A DNA stretch of 9,538 nucleotides from an uncultured Gammaproteobacteria bacterium (GTDB lineage Bacteria > Pseudomonadota > Gammaproteobacteria > Pseudomonadales > DT-91). The notes below the pieces were generated by a model, which did no database searches, was not told where the DNA came from, and saw only the letters and a program-made list of their open reading frames with translations. Of this stretch, positions 1 through 7,811 are shown piece after piece. Every line of letters starts with the position of its first letter. The stretch's first letter is position 1. The position numbers and the translations under genes are program-made. The stretch is from positions 1 to 9,538 of the forward strand of contig CAKMZU010000065.1 in the NCBI GenBank assembly GCA_929200485.1, given 5' to 3'.

Positions 1-160
1 CAATAGGTATGGTAGATCACTCTACATGGGCTATCGTCCTTACAGTTAAGAGGCCACTGATGAAAAATTTTCAACCCCTGTGACACCGCTCTCTCTAGCG
101 CACATCGGAGATCCACTGAAAGAAGTGACGGGTTGGTAATTCAGCCTTAATCATTGATTG
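1..160. other. unassigned left edge, possible 3' end of an off-window gene
   Basis: No gene can be assigned here. On the plus strand, a frame entering from the left edge stops at 47-49 after 15 codons (ending GYRPYS) and a second stops at 81-83. On the minus strand, one frame stays open from about 153 to the left edge. The strong terminator at 163-191 suggests that a transcript arrives from the left, so a plus-strand gene ending at 47-49 or 81-83 is possible, but too few residues are visible to identify it. Confidence 0.25.
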
Positions 161-162
161 AT

Positions 163-191
163 AAAAAAACCCGCATTTAGCGGGTTTTTTT
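163..191. terminator. strong bidirectional intrinsic terminator
   Basis: A perfect 12-bp stem pairs AAAAAAACCCGC (163-174) with GCGGGTTTTTTT (180-191) around the loop ATTTA. The GC-rich top plus a U-run on the 3' side is the classic Rho-independent form. Because the A-run on the left mirrors the T-run on the right, it should work in both directions. It could end a plus-strand transcript coming from the left edge and the minus-strand transcript of the small exported protein at 464-754. Confidence 0.92.
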
Positions 192-344
192 ATGGGCGAG
201 ATATAAAGAATCTCGAATGGATTTAATGAAAGTCAGCCTCCTTTCTTCCGCTGACTCATGTTCTTTTAACTACTCTGATGACTACCTTACATGCCATGAG
301 GAGGATTGGTCGATCCATGCCAACCGACACACACGACCTTAGCT
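192..344. other. non-coding spacer between terminator and palindromic element
   Basis: No convincing gene is seen on either strand. The 12-mer TACCTTACATGC at 283-294 recurs in the same orientation at 460-471, inside the right half of the neighbouring palindromic element. The stretch may therefore carry part of an older or larger copy of that repeat family. Confidence 0.5.
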
Positions 345-498
345 CTAGTACATCGTGTCAAACCGATTGTCGGGTAAGCACTATTCTTATAAACACACTT
401 CGACAAGCTCAGTGTGAGCGGTTATCCACTCTCTCGCTCATCCTGAGCCCGTCGGAAGATACCTTACATGCGACAAACCTTTTGACACGATGTACTAG
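345..498. repeat. nested palindromic (REP-like) repeat element
   Basis: Two inverted repeats are nested. The outer arms, 345-373 and 470-498, match at about 25 of 29 positions, including a perfect 16-bp pairing of CTAGTACATCGTGTCA (345-360) with its complement at 483-498. The inner arms, 398-420 and 435-458, match at about 19 of 23 positions with one gap around a 14-base loop. The inner arm, beginning CTTCGACAAGCTCAG, resembles a palindromic family I remember as widespread in bacterial intergenic regions. That resemblance is memory, not a search. It could fold as a long hairpin in RNA or as a cruciform. No transposase is encoded, so it would be a non-autonomous element. The right arm lies inside the 3' end of the minus-strand gene at 464-754. 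Confidence 0.8.
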
Positions 499-754
499 GT
501 ATAGCCTCCCACGAAGGCTTATGAACATAAAAGGTTTGCCCGCTACGAATGTTAACAGGAACATTTTCATAGATCGCAAAGAAATTGGTTGTCGCCTCCA
601 AAGCTGAAGCGGGGCCATGGGTTAAATCCCCATCTAAGGCACAGACTTTTGAACTGACGACTTCACCTTCTTCAAACAGATCCTCAGAAACGCTTAGATT
701 GCAAAAAAGTAAGGCAACAAAAACACACAAAAGTGCATTACAAGATTTAAACAT
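464..754 (-). CDS. small exported protein of unknown function, C-terminus formed by a repeat element
   Basis: A 96-residue protein that I do not recognise. The start is supported by AGAGG nine bases upstream of the ATG and by an N-terminal Sec-type leader. The leader has Lys3 and a hydrophobic stretch at about residues 6-21 (ALLCVFVALLFCNLSVS), with a likely cleavage near SVS/ED. The mature part starts acidic (EDLFEEGE) and then has no motif I know. About the last ten residues (TSCQKVCR then Met and stop) are read from the right arm of the palindromic element at 345-498, so the present C-terminus may be secondary. The gene is divergent from the RHS gene, 375 bases apart, and the terminator at 163-191 could end its transcript. 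It could be intact with a repeat-encoded tail, or a gene cut short by element insertion. A spurious ORF is less likely because both the ribosome site and the leader are good. Confidence 0.6.
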   Translation of the reverse strand: MFKSCNALLCVFVALLFCNLSVSEDLFEEGEVVSSKVCALDGDLTHGPASALEATTNFFAIYENVPVNIRSGQTFYVHKPSWEAIPSTSCQKVCRM

Positions 755-1129
755 CTGATATAACCTCTAAAAATACAATCTCACCTATTCCTTTGCTTAC
801 ATAAAGTTTAGTAAATCCACACAGCGCAAGCCTATCCTTTGGTTACGATGGATCAATACATATTTCTTTATCAGGTAATCGATAATCAATAATTACACAG
901 GCTTTTTATTACAATATCTGTTATCGCTAACCTGATCTGATTAAGTTAATTCCTAACGTTCACTCACCATAACTAATACAGAAAAAGAAATTTTTCTATT
1001 TTTTTATAGAACCACCATTCAAACAATTCCTCTATATAAGTAAGCGTAAAGCCTCTTATTACTCACTTTAATCAGCCCGCTTCTTATAAAAGTTAGCCCG
1101 ACAACTTAGATTCAACAGCCGAGAGTCAT
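755..1129. other. AT-rich divergent intergenic region (promoters not resolved)
   Basis: This stretch separates two divergent genes for exported proteins and must hold promoters for both. TATATA (1033-1038) and TATAAA (1085-1090) could be -10 boxes for the RHS gene, but neither has a good -35 box 16-18 bases upstream, so I do not call a promoter. An imperfect inverted repeat at 870-936 is listed separately. No small gene with a ribosome site is seen. Confidence 0.5.
870..936. repeat. imperfect 16-bp inverted repeat in the divergent intergenic region
   Basis: ATCAGGTAATCGATAA (870-885) and TTATCGCTAACCTGAT (921-936) are inverted copies that match at 14 of 16 positions and are separated by 35 bases. 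The position, about midway between two divergently transcribed genes, fits a paired operator or an RNA hairpin. There is no direct evidence for either. Confidence 0.5.
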
Positions 1130-4100
1130 ATGAAAAAAGGGGTTTGTTTCTGGTGTATTATTTGTTGTATTAACTTCTCTATCTGTGACCAGGAGGCTTC
1201 TAGCTACAAAGGCTCCCAAGCCTACAACTCAGGCTATAAAGCCAGCATGTCTGTTAATCAGGCCACAGGAACTTTTCACTTTTCCTATCCTTTAATCAGT
1301 GCACCCGGGACCTATCAAGCCTTCCATTTCAATATCGAGTATCGTCGAAATCAAAAGCCCTTGTTTGGCTTACCTAAAGGCTGGCGATTTAACCTGGATT
1401 ATATTGATGGAAAAACTGCGAACATTAACAATCAGCAGTGGCTTGTTGATCCGTTGTGGCATGATGAACAAGGCTTCGGTTCCGGGCTGCGTTACTTTAA
1501 TTTACACAGCACACGATTCTTTGATGCAGGATTTGTTCAAACGGTACCGGAAAAAACAGATCTTAAATATCGTTACCGATTAACCCTCAAAGACGGCACA
1601 AAAAAATACTTCTCTCATGAGGGGTGGCTCATCTTCATCGTTGATCGTTTTGGTAACGCGTTAGAATTTCATTATTTACCTATTGCTGACAACCTTTCCA
1701 CATCAAGACTCGATTGGATTAAAGACGAATACGGCAATAAATATCACTTTCAGTACGCGCCACAAAGCCTTTCAATTCAAATGCCAGACAATAGAAAAAC
1801 AACCCTTTACTTTAATAATAATGGCATTACCGAGATCACCAATCCGATCAATCAATCCATTCATATTCATTATCAAGAACAGCTCGGCCAAACACTGATT
1901 GAAAACATAGAAACGTCCAAAGGGTTAATTACCAGTCTTAACTATTCAACCATTGATATAAAACAAAAAGGAAAAACAGTTAAACTACCCGTCATTGACC
2001 AGATAACTAAATCGGACAAACATAATTATACACTTCTTGAGCAAATATTTTACGAACATTCTTTAGATAATAATTTTACTGGATTTCCCAAATACAGCTT
2101 GTCTGATGAAGCGGATAATTTGATTGAAAGCAACGATCAATCCTACCGTTATTCAGTGACGGTAAAACGCAATCAATTAATACCTAATTGCTCTAGTTTC
2201 CATGTTCAAACGTATTACTACAACTATTTACATTTACCTGTTGACGTCATCACGTATTTAGAAAATTTGCCTTTAACCAAAACAAGCTTTGAATATGACA
2301 TTTCGCCCTTTCGTTACAGCCGATCAACCAACTATGACAAACCCCGTGCAACAACCAACCGGGTTTGGATTAACCATCAACAACAGTGGATGCCAAGTGA
2401 CAGAAAAACCAATTCATACGATTGGTTTGGGAATAAAACAGCAGAAAAACATGAGGTATTTGACCGAAACACTAAACAGTGGGTCGCCATCTATTCTCAA
2501 GAAGCCACGTTTGATAATCACTACTTTGGCTTGCCAAAATACAAAGTAACGACAGATGCCATAAACCAACAAGCAGTCCAAACAACTTACACCTTCACAG
2601 AAGACCACAAAGCGCATCAAACAAAAAAGTTGGAGTTTAAAAGAAATAAAGCGGATTCCTGGCAACCCTGGAAGGTATTTAAACTGCAATACGATGCAAA
2701 AGGCCGAAAGATTCATGAAACTATGCACTGGACAGACAGTACCAATAGCTTTCCATCCTCTACCTCTCTCAATACGATATATGAAGAAGATACCGCCAAT
2801 AAACGATTGAAAATGATTCAAACTTCAGCATTAGGCCACAAACATCAATTAATATTCGATACTCGAACAGGTTTTCTAATCTCAAGCATTTCACCTAAAA
2901 ATGAAACGACTGATTATCGCTATGACGCTATTGGGCGCGTCGTTCAAGTAATAGATTCCCTTGGAGTCAGAACCTCTACACAATACGAAGATTTTGCAGA
3001 CGATGGCAATAATTCAACCGTTGTGACCAGCCCGTTAGGCTATAGCAAACGAACACTTTATGATGCACTTGAGCGAACCATCGAAAATCAAGATACCCAT
3101 GACAAAAAATGGCGAATGCTTGAAAAGTTTACCTACGATGGCCTCGGTAATCGAACGAGCGAAACGAATAGACTAGGCGTTTCAATTATTCGTCGCTATG
3201 ACACTCAAAATCGCTTAATTAAAGAAACCGATGCCTGGGGTAATCGTAAAACCATAAAATACAATGACAATGACTTAAACACTGATTTCTATCTAAACGA
3301 CCACAAGTTATTTACCACTGAATCACTACCCTGGAAAAACTCAATTATTCAGCGGTATTTTCCTCTGAGAAACGAAGACGATACATCTGGCCAAGCAGCA
3401 CTTTTACCTTTAGAAAAAACCATCAGTAAAAATGGTTTTGGGCAAGTGTATTTCAACCAGCTGGCTTTAGTTAATGAAGATGGAAACACACGTAAAATTG
3501 TCTCGACCAAAACGTGTGAATTTGATGCTGAACACAACCCGTCAATTTGCCAAAGTCACGGCAAAGACGGTTTGAAGCTAATAGAAAAAAACACCTTTGA
3601 TCTATTCAACAATCGTATTCAAACATCAAAGATACAAACCCTGGATGGTAAAACAACTGAGAGTCATAGCCTCAAGCTGCGATATTCAAAGGATAATCGA
3701 TTAGAAACCCTAACCTACCCCGGTGAAAAAGAACCCTTAAAACAGTATTTGTATGACGGTAATGGCAATATCAACTGTATCAATCTCAACAATGCGCATA
3801 GCATTCACTTCGAATATGATGTACGTAATCAGCAAATACAAAAGTCCTGGCAACGATTAGGTAAACCCTTTTGGGTAAAGCAACGCTTTGATACCGAAGG
3901 ACGAATCAAAAAACAATGGGCCAGCGACGAAACCTATATTATTTACGATTACATTGCCAGTGGTCTAGTAAAATCAATGCATTACTCAGATGGCAAAGCC
4001 CTTGGTTTTCAATATGACGATTTTGATAGGCTGGTATCTTATGATAACAATGAAGGCCAGCTTCAACAGAACATTTATCACCGCCAAGATAACGGAAAGC

Positions 4101-5992
4101 TATCTGAAATCCACCTCAGTCATAATAACTTTCAAATGGCATATGGTAATGACAGCTACCGCTTAAAAGGAAGGTTAGTTAAACAACAATTTAACACACT
4201 AACCAACGGGCAATCTGAAACAGATTTTCATTATGGACCGACAGGCAAAGTTAACCAGACTAAATCAACTTATCATGAACCCAAAATTAGTTATGATGTG
4301 AATTACCAGCACAACATGCTAGGTCAATTAACCAAATTAACGTCTTCTACCGCCAGAAAAAAAACGCATGAACACAAAAAAGAACAGATTCATTCAACAA
4401 TAAAATCCTACTCATACGATGCATTCGATCGGCTAACCAAAGAAGAAAATATCACCGATAAAAAGACCACGACTTATCATTACGATGCAAACAATAATTT
4501 AGTCAACGAAACGACCCACTCACCCGATGTCTCAGCGAGCATTGACTACCAATACAATGCGTTTGATCACCTCTTAAGTCAATCACACAATAATCAAACG
4601 ACGACATTGCAATATGACCATCAAGGTAGACTCATTCAAACATCAAAGGGAGATAAATATACCTATGATGATTCAGGTTATCTTTTGACGCTTAAGAATA
4701 ATAAAGGTGAGGAAACAGAATATAGCTATTGGTCAAACGGCTTGCTGAGTACCTTGACCCATCAACTGAATGGGACTGTAAAAGACACCTCCCATTTTTA
4801 TTATGACAATAATCATCAGCTACTAGAACAAACGACTGAGAACACTTCCATTAACTACCTCCATGATAAAAAAAAGATCATCGCATCCGCCTACCATGAT
4901 GTCATTGCCCATTGGTTCTTGTCCAGTGACAATACAGGGTTAACAATTGATAGAGGCGAAATTAATTCCTTCGAATACGAACCTTACGGGCTAATAGAAA
5001 AAAAAGCGCCCGCTTCTCAATCTATTCTTGGTTGGAAGCAGCACTACTTTGATCAACAATCACAATTAACCACGCTAAACCATCGCTTTTATTCACCTGA
5101 ATTAAAACGTTTTATTACACCCGATGAACATCTCAATGCAAATTTATACACTTTCGGAAACGCTAACCCTGTCATGTATGATGATCCGCACGGATTGGAT
5201 GCGCAACGATACGTTAATTATGCGATAGGCACGAGCTCTGTCGCCTTTGGATTATATGCCACTTACGAATCCATCGTCATGGCGATTGTTGGAGCCATTC
5301 TGGCTGTTCCTACCGGAGGTGCTTCACTTTCATTATCAGCAGGGGCTGCCGTTGTCGCTTCGGTCGCATCAAGCGCGTCAGGCATTGCCCTTTTAGGTTC
5401 TCAAGCATCTATGGATACGGGTCATCCAGAAGCTGCCAATGCTCTGAATTATACCAGTATTGCTTTCAGTGCTGTGCATGTGGTTACCGGTCTGATTGCA
5501 TTAGCACCCAAAGCGGAAGATCTTCTTTCACGAGCAGGGAAATTTTTTGCCAAACGCGGAGGGATTGCCAATCTGCATCCAGAAGCTGATGCGTCTACCA
5601 TTTATCATATTGGCTCTGATTTGGAAGAAGGTGAAAAGGATGTCGCCAAAATAATATCGGGCTGGGATGTCTTACGTCATGGTCTGCATGTCACCACTAA
5701 AGTAACAACCGATAGCTTTAATATTTCCAAGGCATTACAACGAGGGAAACCACCGACTTATTCAGCAACCTTTGGTGGGAACGACCGTGAAAGAAATAAC
5801 CTCACCCAGCAATTACACGCGCAAACAAACGCCAGCGCAGGAAAGCCAACTGAAAGTACAGTTTGGCGTTTTCCAAAATATCTCAACTGGCATTCCAAGA
5901 TATTATCTACTAACCCCCAAAACTCTCTTGACAAAGACTTGGTTAATGATTTTTTTATTTATAAAAAAAATTGCGATTTTTATCTTGATTAA
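1130..5992 (+). CDS. exported RHS/YD-repeat protein with variable, toxin-like C-terminus
   Basis: A 1620-residue RHS protein. Residues 1-19 form a Lys-Lys leader with five cysteines (C6, C9, C12, C13, C19), so export through Sec is likely. Residues 20-165 contain the N-terminal shell, with the string MSVNQATGTFHFSYPL and a LPKGWRF segment. YD-type repeats run from about 170 (DRFGN 172-176) to 1260, for example YDAIGR at 598-603, YDDFDRL near 962 and YDAFDRL near 1096. The RHS-associated core lies at about 1263-1356, with FEYEPYG 1281-1287, FYSPELKRFITPDE 1320-1333 and DDPHGL 1351-1356. In this family the repeats form a hollow shell that encloses the C-terminal effector, and the core often self-cleaves after the DPxGL motif. 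Residues 1357-1620 are variable: three or four Ala/Gly-rich hydrophobic segments (about 1364-1460), then some 160 polar residues with no motif I recognise. GAGAG just upstream of the ATG is a weak ribosome site. No VgrG, PAAR or Tc-toxin partner is in the window. Confidence 0.93.
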   Translation: MKKGVCFWCIICCINFSICDQEASSYKGSQAYNSGYKASMSVNQATGTFHFSYPLISAPGTYQAFHFNIEYRRNQKPLFGLPKGWRFNLDYIDGKTANINNQQWLVDPLWHDEQGFGSGLRYFNLHSTRFFDAGFVQTVPEKTDLKYRYRLTLKDGTKKYFSHEGWLIFIVDRFGNALEFHYLPIADNLSTSRLDWIKDEYGNKYHFQYAPQSLSIQMPDNRKTTLYFNNNGITEITNPINQSIHIHYQEQLGQTLIENIETSKGLITSLNYSTIDIKQKGKTVKLPVIDQITKSDKHNYTLLEQIFYEHSLDNNFTGFPKYSLSDEADNLIESNDQSYRYSVTVKRNQLIPNCSSFHVQTYYYNYLHLPVDVITYLENLPLTKTSFEYDISPFRYSRSTNYDKPRATTNRVWINHQQQWMPSDRKTNSYDWFGNKTAEKHEVFDRNTKQWVAIYSQEATFDNHYFGLPKYKVTTDAINQQAVQTTYTFTEDHKAHQTKKLEFKRNKADSWQPWKVFKLQYDAKGRKIHETMHWTDSTNSFPSSTSLNTIYEEDTANKRLKMIQTSALGHKHQLIFDTRTGFLISSISPKNETTDYRYDAIGRVVQVIDSLGVRTSTQYEDFADDGNNSTVVTSPLGYSKRTLYDALERTIENQDTHDKKWRMLEKFTYDGLGNRTSETNRLGVSIIRRYDTQNRLIKETDAWGNRKTIKYNDNDLNTDFYLNDHKLFTTESLPWKNSIIQRYFPLRNEDDTSGQAALLPLEKTISKNGFGQVYFNQLALVNEDGNTRKIVSTKTCEFDAEHNPSICQSHGKDGLKLIEKNTFDLFNNRIQTSKIQTLDGKTTESHSLKLRYSKDNRLETLTYPGEKEPLKQYLYDGNGNINCINLNNAHSIHFEYDVRNQQIQKSWQRLGKPFWVKQRFDTEGRIKKQWASDETYIIYDYIASGLVKSMHYSDGKALGFQYDDFDRLVSYDNNEGQLQQNIYHRQDNGKLSEIHLSHNNFQMAYGNDSYRLKGRLVKQQFNTLTNGQSETDFHYGPTGKVNQTKSTYHEPKISYDVNYQHNMLGQLTKLTSSTARKKTHEHKKEQIHSTIKSYSYDAFDRLTKEENITDKKTTTYHYDANNNLVNETTHSPDVSASIDYQYNAFDHLLSQSHNNQTTTLQYDHQGRLIQTSKGDKYTYDDSGYLLTLKNNKGEETEYSYWSNGLLSTLTHQLNGTVKDTSHFYYDNNHQLLEQTTENTSINYLHDKKKIIASAYHDVIAHWFLSSDNTGLTIDRGEINSFEYEPYGLIEKKAPASQSILGWKQHYFDQQSQLTTLNHRFYSPELKRFITPDEHLNANLYTFGNANPVMYDDPHGLDAQRYVNYAIGTSSVAFGLYATYESIVMAIVGAILAVPTGGASLSLSAGAAVVASVASSASGIALLGSQASMDTGHPEAANALNYTSIAFSAVHVVTGLIALAPKAEDLLSRAGKFFAKRGGIANLHPEADASTIYHIGSDLEEGEKDVAKIISGWDVLRHGLHVTTKVTTDSFNISKALQRGKPPTYSATFGGNDRERNNLTQQLHAQTNASAGKPTESTVWRFPKYLNWHSKILSTNPQNSLDKDLVNDFFIYKKNCDFYLD

Positions 5993-6266
5993 AACGAACT
6001 GGGACGTTATTCGACAGTCATATTGATTAGTAGTAATAGAAGTGTGTTAAAAAAAACTCGACGACCTCTTTGTATCGTATTTAATAATTCAATATCGGAT
6101 TGATAACTTAAAAGCAATCACTCAAAAAGGTTATTGACTCAAAGTATTCGGCTACAACTCATCTCGCCTAATCTTGGAGTACTAAGATTTTAAACATTCG
6201 TACTTTTACAGATTATCTATATCCATGTTCTGACTTTAATCAACAAACAAACCGAAAGGAAATTTC
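5993..6266. other. AT-rich spacer between the RHS gene and the exported orphan
   Basis: No hairpin with a U-run follows the RHS stop, so read-through into the next gene is possible. The RHS frame stays open for 36 more codons after its TAA, up to a TGA at 6101-6103. TTGACT at 6134-6139 looks like a -35 box, but no -10 box stands at the right distance, so no promoter is called. Confidence 0.4.
6254..6260 (+). promoter_or_regulatory. ribosome binding site of the exported orphan gene
   Basis: GAAAGGA sits six bases before the ATG at 6267. It fixes that start, which also gives the protein a complete signal peptide. Confidence 0.75.
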
Positions 6267-7346
6267 ATGAAAAGATCGATTATTTTATTTCTTCTTTGTT
6301 TCATTTTCACTAATTTATATGCAGCCCCCCCTTTTAATGAGGAAATATTAGGTGGCCTGAACTTCATCAAGCGCTTAGCATTAACGCTCGACGGGAGAAT
6401 TAAGGCCAACCCCAAAAACAAAGAAAAACCAAAAGTTCTGTACAGTGATTCCTTCGCGGCAATTATTGTAGCATTACATAAGGACATCGAAGCAAGCAAT
6501 ACCGAAAAAAAACCGGCTGATATAGGAGATGCCCCTTCTGAAGCCGAGCGCGATTATGAGTCCTACCTTAAAAATATTTCGTTATTTGTACCTTATATTG
6601 AGTCAAATTTAGAGAGAATAAATAAGGCTACCGATCAACAGGCACGCAATAAGGCTGTATTCGGGAATGACACTATTAATGATATCTCAAAGCTAATGGG
6701 TCGATCTGGCGTGTGCTACCCGGAAGAGACAACTAAGTTCTCTGGCGAAATTAAAGCTTCCTCATCAAATGGTGGCGAATTAAAAGAAGGAGAACTCGTC
6801 AACTTTGTTCTTAGTCTTAATCCGGAATCTGCAGAACAGGTGACACAGGCATCAAGGAAGGCAATTGACTCAACACAAGAGCTCAAAGATCTAGGCATGG
6901 AGATCAGTACAGTTACCGGTACAGAGAATAAGAATATGAGGCGGATTACTTTAGGCTTGCGTGAGCAGTTTGAATCAAAAGAAGAGGTAGAAAAACGTGT
7001 CGAGAACCTGAACAAAAATAAATCGGAATTATCTTTTAATACTCAAGGCGAACTAAAGGTGGTTGTTCCTGACGATATACGAGTTGAACAGATAGCATTT
7101 TCCAGACTCGATGATGAAAGTTTAGGCAAACTCTCTGCACTGCGCAGCCAACTCACAGAATTAACTTCTGGAGGCAACGAAATAGCACCATTTTGTCTGA
7201 GCCAAGCGGTTAAGAAGATCAAACCTGATGAGAATGCATTAGATAAATTTCTTGAAAACACGACACATAAAGATGCTCTGAATAACTATTTAACCGATAT
7301 AGATTTTCCAATTGCATTAGAAGAAATTAAAGAAGAATCTAACTGA
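6267..7346 (+). CDS. exported protein of unknown family downstream of the RHS gene
   Basis: A 359-residue protein that I cannot assign to a family. Residues 1-19 are a clear Sec signal peptide: Lys2-Arg3, a hydrophobic core at 5-17, and probable cleavage after NLYA (residue 19). The mature protein is rich in charged residues and looks mostly helical. It contains exactly two cysteines, C150 (RSGVCYPEE) and C310 (IAPFCLSQA), which could form a disulfide in the periplasm or outside the cell. A Glu/Lys-rich stretch at about 233-255 may be a short coiled coil. No membrane segment follows the leader and there is no lipobox. It lies 274 bases after the RHS gene on the same strand with no terminator seen between. 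Its position suggests a partner, carrier or periplasmic immunity protein, but at 359 residues it is long for an immunity protein and the link is inference only. Confidence 0.85.
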   Translation: MKRSIILFLLCFIFTNLYAAPPFNEEILGGLNFIKRLALTLDGRIKANPKNKEKPKVLYSDSFAAIIVALHKDIEASNTEKKPADIGDAPSEAERDYESYLKNISLFVPYIESNLERINKATDQQARNKAVFGNDTINDISKLMGRSGVCYPEETTKFSGEIKASSSNGGELKEGELVNFVLSLNPESAEQVTQASRKAIDSTQELKDLGMEISTVTGTENKNMRRITLGLREQFESKEEVEKRVENLNKNKSELSFNTQGELKVVVPDDIRVEQIAFSRLDDESLGKLSALRSQLTELTSGGNEIAPFCLSQAVKKIKPDENALDKFLENTTHKDALNNYLTDIDFPIALEEIKEESN

Positions 7347-7380
7347 TCTTATGGTTTGCATTTAGAATCATGCGACACTG

Positions 7381-7405
7381 CCAGCTTTTCAATTGCAAAA
7401 GCTGG
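7381..7405. terminator. hairpin between convergent genes, possible bidirectional terminator
   Basis: CCAGCTTTT (7381-7389) pairs perfectly with AAAAGCTGG (7397-7405) around a seven-base loop. TAGAAT (7363-7368) and ATTCTA (7416-7421) may extend the structure outward. It sits between the convergent stop codons at 7346 and 7419, where a shared terminator is expected. No U-run follows on either strand, so efficiency is uncertain. Confidence 0.5.
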
Positions 7406-7418
7406 TTACAAATGCATT

Positions 7419-7811
7419 CTAGCGGGTTCTAGAACCAAGATCATGATCCTCACTGTTCCCTTTGAGTATGTGAGTCAACTCATCACAAGCGATAATCTTA
7501 CCATCTTCAACATCAAACAATGCAAGTACTTTCATCACTACTTCGTCGCCGTTGTTTTTAATCATATGAACAACATGATGAGTGAAAACACGATTCCCTT
7601 CAGACATAATATCACGCACATCAACGTTAAATGATCTGACCGCTTTGGTAAGTGCTATAAAATGCTCGGTAAAAGCTGAATAATCCAGTGCCTTACCATC
7701 AACACTTTGCTTATACTCTACAGAAAAGTATTTTTCTAGATCACATAGCGTCGCATTGGGATTTTCCAATACATTCCGAAATGCATTCAATACCAGCTCT
7801 TTAGGGCTCAT
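7419..7811 (-). CDS. nuclear transport factor 2 / SnoaL-like family protein
   Basis: A 130-residue protein with the pattern of small stand-alone NTF2/SnoaL-like proteins. An N-terminal helix with LVLNAFRNVL (about residues 6-15) is followed by a Tyr/Phe-rich stretch and helix, DYSAFTEHFIAL (about 43-54). The strands NRVFTHHVVHMI and EVVMKVLALFDVEDGKI follow, and then the CDELTH and DLGSR endings seen in this group. The fold is a cone-shaped alpha+beta barrel with an internal pocket. Members include cyclases, isomerases and many proteins of unknown substrate, so no reaction can be named. The length is normal for the family. AAAGGA seven bases before the ATG supports the start. It converges on the exported orphan gene and is 517 bases from the next minus-strand gene, so it is probably its own unit. 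A palindrome, GGTTCTAGAACC (7425-7436), lies within its last codons. Confidence 0.85.
   Translation of the reverse strand: MSPKELVLNAFRNVLENPNATLCDLEKYFSVEYKQSVDGKALDYSAFTEHFIALTKAVRSFNVDVRDIMSEGNRVFTHHVVHMIKNNGDEVVMKVLALFDVEDGKIIACDELTHILKGNSEDHDLGSRTR

Noticed and set aside
278..607. 109-codon plus-strand frame across the palindromic element
   Set aside because: It runs through both arms of the repeat, has no ribosome site and reads as low-quality protein; it overlaps the better supported minus-strand gene.
980..997. AGAAAAA/TTTTTCT hairpin followed by T-rich sequence, like a terminator
   Set aside because: The stem is almost pure A-T and sits upstream of the RHS gene with no gene for it to end; chance in AT-rich DNA is more likely.
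5772..6026. Alternative plus-strand frame overlapping the RHS 3' end, considered as a frameshifted toxin tail
   Set aside because: Its residues look no more protein-like than the RHS frame and it has no ribosome site. I see no reason to prefer it.
7356..7634. 92-codon plus-strand frame opposite the NTF2-like gene
   Set aside because: It is antisense to a gene with clear family motifs and has no ribosome site.
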